A DNA stretch of 8,069 nt from Deinococcus sp. (GTDB lineage: Bacteria; Deinococcota; Deinococci; JACQHA01), in the NCBI GenBank assembly GCA_016199255.1, contig JACQHA010000017.1, positions 1 through 8,069 on the forward strand. Reading direction: 5' to 3'. The position numbers and the translations under genes are program-made. How positions within the stretch are numbered: the stretch's first letter is position 1; each line of letters starts with the position of its first letter. A model generated the notes under the pieces. It made no database searches, was not told the DNA's origin, and saw only the letters and a list, made by a program, of their open reading frames with translations. Of the stretch, positions 1-4,321 are shown piece after piece.

Positions 1-695
1 AGCTGCATGGCGCAGTTGTCTACCAGCAGGTGGTTCAGCTGTACATCAGGGTACTCTTGGCTGACCTCTATGACCACCTCGCGCCACAGTTCACAGGTCT
101 CTAAGATATTGGCCTTGTCCACCGAGGTCACCAGCTTGCGCCGTCCCCGGGCGGCCTCAAACGCCACTTTGGCAATGCGGGCAATCTCGGCATCGGTGTA
201 GACCATGGTGTTCACCCCGCGGCGCCCTTGGTTAGAGCGCTCAATGCCCCGGGGTGTGCCGAAGTACAGATCGCCAGTCAGCTCCCTGATCACCAAGATG
301 TCTACCTGCTCCACCACCGCTCGCTTCAAGGTGGAAGCGTCGGCCAGCGGGGGGTAGACCTTGGCGGGCCGCAAGTTGGCATAGAGCCCCAGCTCCCGGC
401 GCAGCCTGAGTAACGCCTGCTCCGGCCGCTGCTGGCGGGGCAGGTTATCGTACTTCGGCCCGCCTACTGCCCCAAAGAGCAGGGCGTCAGAGGCCTGCAC
501 CAGGGCCATGGTGCTAGCCGTGAGCGGCTCCCCGAACTGGTCAAAGGAAGCCCCACCCACCGGGGCTTCCTGGAAAGTGAATTTCAGCTGGTAGCGCTTG
601 CCAATAGCTTCCAGTACCCGCACTGCCTGGGCAATGACCTCGGGGCCAATGCCGTCGCCGCCTAGTACTGCGATGGTGTAATGGGTCTTGGCCAT
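1..695 (-). CDS. leuB: 3-isopropylmalate dehydrogenase, C-terminus cut by the window edge
   Basis: Cytoplasmic enzyme of leucine biosynthesis. It oxidatively decarboxylates 3-isopropylmalate with NAD+ and a divalent metal. I translated the minus strand from the ATG at 695 and read 231 codons without a stop to the edge; the family is about 350-360 residues, so roughly two thirds is present. Visible family motifs are GGDGIGPEV (residues 12-20), [13 protein letters not shown] (72-84), the substrate arginines in [15 protein letters not shown] (R99, R109), [10 protein letters not shown] (R137, Y144), [10 protein letters not shown] (K194) and VDNCAMQ (D226). The remaining metal aspartates lie beyond the edge. 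RELTG plus the NLRP spacing favour LeuB over isocitrate or tartrate dehydrogenase paralogues. There is no Shine-Dalgarno before the ATG, but a sigma-70-type promoter sits directly upstream, suggesting a leaderless message. The gene is divergent from tmk. Cysteine 228 in VDNCAM is an unusual but tolerable substitution. Confidence 0.95.
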   Translation of the reverse strand, partial: MAKTHYTIAVLGGDGIGPEVIAQAVRVLEAIGKRYQLKFTFQEAPVGGASFDQFGEPLTASTMALVQASDALLFGAVGGPKYDNLPRQQRPEQALLRLRRELGLYANLRPAKVYPPLADASTLKRAVVEQVDILVIRELTGDLYFGTPRGIERSNQGRRGVNTMVYTDAEIARIAKVAFEAARGRRKLVTSVDKANILETCELWREVVIEVSQEYPDVQLNHLLVDNCAMQ

Positions 696-703
696 GGCTT
701 GGG

Positions 704-732
704 AGCATATCTGAACCGTCGGACCTGGTCAA
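704..732 (-). promoter_or_regulatory. leuB promoter, leaderless spacing
   Basis: Reading the minus strand, TTGACC (732-727) is followed by a 17-bp spacer and TATGCT (709-704). Only 8 nt separate the -10 from the leuB ATG at 695. A normal start about 7 nt after the -10 falls at 697 to 695, so the mRNA would have 0-2 nt of leader. No Shine-Dalgarno is visible, which agrees. Inferred from sequence only. Confidence 0.65.
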
Positions 733-741
733 TGGTGCCTG

Positions 742-750
742 TGGTACCCT
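742..750 (+). promoter_or_regulatory. tmk extended -10 promoter, leaderless spacing
   Basis: TGG followed by TACCCT (745-750) forms an extended -10 (TGn-TAnnnT). No good -35 is seen 16-18 bp upstream, as expected for extended -10 promoters. Six bases (GGCAGC) separate it from the GTG at 757, so the predicted transcription start is the G of that GTG. It lies back to back with the leuB promoter in the 61-bp divergent gap. Confidence 0.45.
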
Positions 751-756
751 GGCAGC

Positions 757-1398
757 GTGCATGGGCCGGGCTATTTCGTGAGCTTCGAGGGGCCAGATGG
801 GGGAGGGAAGAGCACCCAGGCTGCTAAGTTGGCGCGGTTTCTACGTCGCGAAGGCCATCTTGTGTACCTAGTCCGAGAGCCGGGTTACACCCGGGTGGGT
901 GAGGCAATTCGCCGGATCGTCCTCAGCCCAGTGTATCCCGAGTTGGAGCCTCTCACGGAGTTTCTGTTGTTTGCAGCAAGCCGAGCGCAGCTCACTTCCA
1001 AGGTAATCCGGCCAGCCCTATCGGAAGGGAGTATTGTCGTGGCTGATCGCTATGCTGACTCCAGCGTGGTGTATCAGGGTGTAGGTCGGGGGTTGGGAGT
1101 GGACCTGGTACGAAAGGTCAACTGTATTGCTACTGGTGGTCTTGTGCCGGACCTAACTATTCTCCTGGATGTGCCTGCTGTATTGGGACTGCAGCGTGTT
1201 CAACATCGGCGCCCCCAGGATCGCTTGGAGCAGCTAGAGCTGCACGAGACAGTGCGGCAAGCTTATCTAGACTTAGCGCATGCTGAACCAGAGCGTTTTG
1301 TGCTGGTGGACGCCTCTCCTAGCTTAGAGGAAGTGGCTAAAACGGTACAGGCTCTAGTGGTTCATCGCCTGGCCGGAAGGCAGAATCGGGGCAGATGA
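757..1398 (+). CDS. tmk: Thymidylate kinase (dTMP kinase)
   Basis: Phosphorylates dTMP to dTDP with ATP, an essential step of dTTP supply in the cytoplasm. The 213-residue length is typical. Visible are the P-loop FEGPDGGGKST (residues 10-20), the REPGYT segment (40-45), the DRY motif in VVADRYADSSVVYQG (94-108), PDLTILLDVP (131-140), and an arginine-rich LID, QHRRPQDRLE (149-158). A P-loop without a basic residue and arginines in the LID fit the bacterial type II enzyme. GTG at 757 gives the usual short N-terminus; the ATG at 761 is in another frame. There is no Shine-Dalgarno, and an extended -10 ends 6 nt before the GTG. Oddities: REPGYT replaces the common REPGGT, third-codon positions carry visibly more A/T than neighbouring genes, and the last 62 bp overlap the converging nuclease gene. 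The enzyme assignment is secure. Confidence 0.95.
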   Translation: MHGPGYFVSFEGPDGGGKSTQAAKLARFLRREGHLVYLVREPGYTRVGEAIRRIVLSPVYPELEPLTEFLLFAASRAQLTSKVIRPALSEGSIVVADRYADSSVVYQGVGRGLGVDLVRKVNCIATGGLVPDLTILLDVPAVLGLQRVQHRRPQDRLEQLELHETVRQAYLDLAHAEPERFVLVDASPSLEEVAKTVQALVVHRLAGRQNRGR

Positions 1399-2113
1399 CG
1401 TTAAAGTCACAGGTGGCGCACAGCGGCCCCGGCTGGGCCGGGAAGTGCTGGGCAGTAAGGATCTCCTCGCCCACAGCTTTTACCTCGTCCAGGACTCGCT
1501 CCTCTTCCCCAGGCATAGGCACCACCGCCTGAGGGTAGTTGTCCCGTAGGTAGTAGATGGTGAGGTTCAGCGGCGCCTGGAACAGGGCATAGGTCTGGCG
1601 CACCAGGTAGCCATAGATCAGGAGCTGGATGCGGTGTGATTCGTCCTGGTGGCGACCGGACTTATAGTCCACCACCTCGTACTCGCCTTCGGCGGTGAGG
1701 TCCAGCCGGTCCAGTTGCCCAAAGAGCCGGAGGTGGGGGGTCAAAGGGCATTCCGGCTGGCGCTCCACGAAAATGGTGCGGCTATTAATGTGCTTGTGCT
1801 TGGCGTGGTAGGTGCGCAAGATTTCCTCGCCCTCGCGCCTGGCCTCGGCTTCGCTCTCGGGACTAGGGAACCCGGCCCCTTGCCAGGCGGCGTGGTACAG
1901 GGCAAGGAGATCTTCTACCGGCCGGCGAAAGGGCCCTCCCAGGCGGTAAAAATCCCGCAGCGCCCGGTGCAGGGCGCTGCCAAAAGAGAAATAAGCCCGG
2001 GGCTTCGCGTACAACCGCCCCAGGTTCTCCACGTACTGGTAGTGGTAGCGGCGGGGGCATTGCCGGTACAGGTTGAGGCGGTGCGGGCTGAGCCGCAGCA
2101 CCTTCTGCGCCAT
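1337..2113 (-). CDS. Stand-alone PD-(D/E)XK nuclease with predicted Fe-S cluster (RecB/AddB/Cas4-type)
   Basis: Predicted DNA nuclease of the PDDEXK_1 group. The 258 residues show LSPHRLNLYRQCPRRYHYQY at the N-terminus with Cys19, SFGSALHRAL with His49, FGQLDRLD with Asp135, VVDYKSG with Asp149 and Lys151, and the helical motif RIQLLIYGYL (Gln163, Tyr167). C-terminal Cys232, Cys235 and Cys241 (LCATCDFNVIC), together with Cys19, reproduce the split four-cysteine pattern that holds a 4Fe-4S cluster in AddB, Cas4 and Dna2-like nucleases. All catalytic residues appear present, so it should be active. No helicase, addA partner, cas1/cas2 or CRISPR repeats lie nearby, so a repair role is more likely than adaptation, but the substrate is unknown. 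A TATAAT ends 8 nt before the ATG and no Shine-Dalgarno is seen. It lies 28 nt downstream of the 197-residue gene and overlaps tmk by 62 bp tail to tail. Confidence 0.88.
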   Translation of the reverse strand: MAQKVLRLSPHRLNLYRQCPRRYHYQYVENLGRLYAKPRAYFSFGSALHRALRDFYRLGGPFRRPVEDLLALYHAAWQGAGFPSPESEAEARREGEEILRTYHAKHKHINSRTIFVERQPECPLTPHLRLFGQLDRLDLTAEGEYEVVDYKSGRHQDESHRIQLLIYGYLVRQTYALFQAPLNLTIYYLRDNYPQAVVPMPGEEERVLDEVKAVGEEILTAQHFPAQPGPLCATCDFNVICPDSAFRPGDEPLEPVPF

Positions 2114-2121
2114 GATGCTTG

Positions 2122-2127
2122 ATTATA
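2122..2127 (-). promoter_or_regulatory. Consensus -10 box directly before the nuclease gene
   Basis: The minus strand reads TATAAT (2127-2122) followed by 8 nt and the ATG at 2113. It sits in the 28-nt gap after the 197-residue gene. The -35 position at 17-bp spacing (AAGAAC) is poor. Predicted transcription starts at about 2115 to 2113, giving a leaderless or nearly leaderless message. The gene may also be read through from upstream. Confidence 0.5.
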
Positions 2128-2141
2128 GCGCAGCCGGCAGG

Positions 2142-2735
2142 CTAGTTCTTGACTGGCCCCTTGTTCTCCGCTGGTTTAGCCGCTGGCTTTTCGGCCGGCT
2201 TCGCGGCCTCAGCCGGCTTGGCAGCTGGCGCCGCTGCTGGCGCAGCCGGCTTGGCGGCCTTCTGCAGGGTATCCACAGCCTTCTTCACTGTGGCCAGGTC
2301 GTTCTCCAAAGTGGCAATGCGGTCTTCCAGGTTCTTGAGAATGCTCATGGTGCTCTCCAGCTGCTTCCAGAACTCGCTGTTCCCCCACTGGGGCGCCGGC
2401 GCCGCCGGGTCAATAGCGCGCAGCAGCTCCTCCACTTGCTGCCGGTAGTAGTGGCGCAGCTCCTCCAGCGCCGGTGTGGGCTGGTAGGCGTAGCGGGACA
2501 CGCGCTGCACCGGCACAATGGTCTTGAAAAACGAGTGCAGGCGGACAATCTCCCGCGGGGCGTACTCTTTGCCGTCGTAGAGCCTGGCCAGCTCCTGCAC
2601 CAGCTCTGAAGCCTCGCGGGGCTCACTTTTCGCCGCGAAGACGTCCAGGATCTTGAGCTGCTGCACTAGAGGATGGGCCTGGCTGTAGGTGTAGTACACC
2701 GCTTTCTGGAACACCTGGGCCAGCTGTGCGCTCAT
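2142..2735 (-). CDS. Hypothetical protein with coiled coil and Ala/Pro/Lys-rich tail
   Basis: I do not recognise this 197-residue protein. Residues 1-110 are a probably helical, soluble domain rich in Tyr, Gln and Leu (notable stretches [20 protein letters not shown] at 12-31 and [20 protein letters not shown] at 61-80). A short Ala/Pro linker (110-115) follows, then a heptad-like coiled coil at about 121-160 ([20 protein letters not shown] and onwards). Residues 160-197 are a low-complexity tail built from [13 protein letters not shown]-type units ending in basic residues, reminiscent of histone-H1-like or DNA/surface-interacting tails. There is no signal peptide or membrane segment. GGAGG at 2744-2740, 4 nt from the ATG, supports the start. 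It is followed after 28 nt by the nuclease gene and preceded by tRNA-Pro on the same strand. A scaffold or nucleoid-associated role is possible, but I assign no function. Confidence 0.82.
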   Translation of the reverse strand: MSAQLAQVFQKAVYYTYSQAHPLVQQLKILDVFAAKSEPREASELVQELARLYDGKEYAPREIVRLHSFFKTIVPVQRVSRYAYQPTPALEELRHYYRQQVEELLRAIDPAAPAPQWGNSEFWKQLESTMSILKNLEDRIATLENDLATVKKAVDTLQKAAKPAAPAAAPAAKPAEAAKPAEKPAAKPAENKGPVKN

Positions 2736-2840
2736 AGGGCCTCCACGCCGCGCTTGAGTGTCAGCCCACTGTCAGGTTCCTGGCGTTACCCTGTGCCAAT
2801 TTCGGGGATGCGGGCCATGACAGAGCAACAGGCATCTTGC

Positions 2841-2917
<77 letters not shown>

Positions 2918-2928
2918 ACCCGGGCATA

Positions 2929-2937
2929 TGGTATGGT
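2929..2937 (+). promoter_or_regulatory. Possible extended -10 for the VWA-tubulin operon
   Basis: On the plus strand TGG followed by TATGGT (2932-2937) forms an extended -10 overlapping the tRNA -10 of the opposite strand. No -35 match is seen. It would give a leader of about 115 nt before the VWA gene. This is weak, but no better plus-strand promoter was found in the 142-bp gap. Confidence 0.25.
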
Positions 2938-2961
2938 ACGGGCCAGTCCCCCCAGTGTCAA
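2933..2961 (-). promoter_or_regulatory. tRNA-Pro promoter
   Basis: The minus strand carries a perfect -35 TTGACA (2961-2956), a 17-bp spacer and TACCAT as -10 (2938-2933). Transcription should start near 2926, about 9 nt before the mature tRNA 5' end at 2917, a normal short tRNA leader. It is the strongest promoter match in the window. Confidence 0.8.
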
Positions 2962-3002
2962 GGGAAAGCAGGAACGCGTGGCGTCGCTGGTGGGTTTCTC
3001 TG

Positions 3003-3012
3003 GCACCGGTGC
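3003..3012. repeat. 10-bp perfect palindrome upstream of the VWA gene
   Basis: GCACCGGTGC is a perfect dyad with no spacer. It is centred about 52 bp before the VWA start codon, in the only long intergenic gap. It could be an operator half-site pair or a chance GC-rich palindrome; there is no U-run, so it is not a terminator. Confidence 0.25.
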
Positions 3013-3045
3013 TGGGGCAGGAGAAGGATTAAGATGATAGACCGG

Positions 3046-3053
3046 GGAGGTGA
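3046..3053 (+). promoter_or_regulatory. Strong ribosome binding site for the VWA gene
   Basis: GGAGGTGA is an eight-base complement to the 16S rRNA 3' end, 6 nt before the ATG at 3060. It fixes the start and predicts efficient translation, in contrast to the SD-less leuB, tmk and nuclease genes. Confidence 0.85.
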
Positions 3054-3059
3054 GGTGCC

Positions 3060-4307
3060 ATGCTGCGCGCGCTCGTTGTAGTGCTACTGCTGCTGGCCCC
3101 GCTACTGTGCCTGGCTAGTGCCCAGGGGGATCCCGCCCCGGTGGCGCCCGCCCTGGGCATTGCCTTCGACATCTCTAACTCTTTCCGCTCCTACTTGCGC
3201 ACGGCTCAAGATGACGTGCAGCAGCTGCTGGAGTCGTTGGAGGTCGGGGATAACCTGACAGTCATGAGCTTTGGCGACCGCCAGGACGTCCTGCACCGCG
3301 GTCGCGTCGCCGACGCCAGTGCCGTGGGACGCCTGCTGGTGCGCATTAACGCCCTGAGCGTGGTACGGGGCGGGCGGAGCGGCGGCTCCACTGACATTGC
3401 CGGCATGCTCCAGGTGCTGATCAACACCCTGGCGCTCGTGGCGCCCAGCCAGCCCTGGGAGCTCTTGATCCTCTCCGATGGCCAGGGCGATAGCTCCCGG
3501 GGCCCGGTGGATTTCTCAGTGGTGCCCGCCGGCTCCGGGGTGCGCTTCTTGTACTACACCGTGGCCGCTGACCCCATGCCCCTGAGCGATGCCCTGGCAG
3601 CTGGGCTGGTGGCTGAGCGCTATAACCCCAATGAATCCACTCCCTTCTTTCGGGCCTTAGGGCAGCGTCTCTTGGCGGCGCCCGCGCCGTCTCTGGATGG
3701 CGAGGCTGTGGCGGCCAGTGGTGAACTGGCGGTTTCTCCTGGACCCCTGGAGGAGCCCGCCACGCTGCGCGAGCGGCTGCAGCGCCTGGCCAGCAACCTG
3801 GAGCAGCGCCTCAGGACCCCCTGGGTGCTCGTGCCAGCGGTGCTGGTGGTATTGGGCATTATTGCTTTGGTCGTCTGGCGCTTGAACGCTGGTGGCGAGC
3901 TGCGCCGGGAGCTGGAGGGCATTACCCAGCCCGATGGCGACGCGCCGTCCTTGCTCCTGCGTCTCACTGATTCCGCTGGCCGCAGCTTTGAGGTGGAGGC
4001 AGTGCCCGGCGCCCGGATCAGAGTTGACTCTGATCCAGTGGAAGCTGATCTCCCGGTGCAGGACGCCGGCGCCGAGGTACATGCTGAGGTGACGATTGAC
4101 CGCCGGGGGCGGATCGTGCTCCGGGAGAAAAAGCCCGGCACCTTCCCCTTGCAGGTGAACGGCAAGCCCTTTTCCAGCGGTGAGGTCTACTCAGGGGACC
4201 GGATCAAGCTCACCAAGCACCTGGAGCTGCGCTTAGAGCTGGCCCCGGCGACCCGGGAGGAAGTGGCGATGGAAGCGCTGGTGGCTGAGGGCCGGTCCAG
4301 CGAGTAA
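3060..4307 (+). CDS. Membrane-anchored von Willebrand factor A protein with cytoplasmic FHA-like domain
   Basis: A 415-residue protein with a Sec signal peptide (hydrophobic core 4-19, cleavage predicted after ASA at 19-21). A VWA domain spans about 30-205, with MIDAS-type residues D37-I-S39-N-S41, Thr111 in GGSTD and Asp140 in LILSDGQGD, so metal-ion-dependent adhesion looks intact. A Pro/Ala/Glu-rich stalk follows, with a helical segment at 235-250, one transmembrane helix at about 254-274 (WVLVPAVLVVLGIIALVVW), and a cytoplasmic part at 275-415. In the latter, AEVHAEV (His341), VNG (366-368), and SGDRIKL followed by LELRLEL resemble the second half of an FHA beta-sandwich, but the phosphothreonine-binding Gly-Arg and the Ser before His are not seen. 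Topology places VWA outside and the FHA-like domain inside, where it could meet the tubulin-like protein encoded 14 nt downstream. The exact ligand and role are unknown. The VWA assignment is firm; the FHA call is tentative. Confidence 0.88.
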   Translation: MLRALVVVLLLLAPLLCLASAQGDPAPVAPALGIAFDISNSFRSYLRTAQDDVQQLLESLEVGDNLTVMSFGDRQDVLHRGRVADASAVGRLLVRINALSVVRGGRSGGSTDIAGMLQVLINTLALVAPSQPWELLILSDGQGDSSRGPVDFSVVPAGSGVRFLYYTVAADPMPLSDALAAGLVAERYNPNESTPFFRALGQRLLAAPAPSLDGEAVAASGELAVSPGPLEEPATLRERLQRLASNLEQRLRTPWVLVPAVLVVLGIIALVVWRLNAGGELRRELEGITQPDGDAPSLLLRLTDSAGRSFEVEAVPGARIRVDSDPVEADLPVQDAGAEVHAEVTIDRRGRIVLREKKPGTFPLQVNGKPFSSGEVYSGDRIKLTKHLELRLELAPATREEVAMEALVAEGRSSE

Positions 4308-4310
4308 GCA

Positions 4311-4316
4311 AGGAGG
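4311..4316 (+). promoter_or_regulatory. AGGAGG ribosome binding site fixing a TTG start
   Basis: Consensus AGGAGG lies in the 14-nt gap after the VWA stop codon, 5 nt before TTG at 4322. The first in-frame ATG is ten codons downstream, inside the N-terminal strand that leads to GAGGTG, so TTG is the better start. Confidence 0.85.
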
Positions 4317-4321
4317 CTACA

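Noticed and set aside
1649..2609. Plus-strand open frames opposite the nuclease and the 197-residue gene
   Set aside because: They mirror the codon bias of the opposite strand, lack recognisable motifs and start sites, and conflict with the motif-bearing minus-strand genes.
2756..2785. Two CTGACA-like hexamers on the minus strand upstream of the 197-residue gene, as a -35 element
   Set aside because: No acceptable -10 lies 15-19 bp downstream of either copy. The gene may instead be read through from the tRNA promoter.
3060..3125. Lipoprotein signal on the VWA protein (Cys17)
   Set aside because: The residue before Cys17 is Leu rather than Gly/Ala/Ser, so no lipobox; ASA at 19-21 is a better signal peptidase I site.
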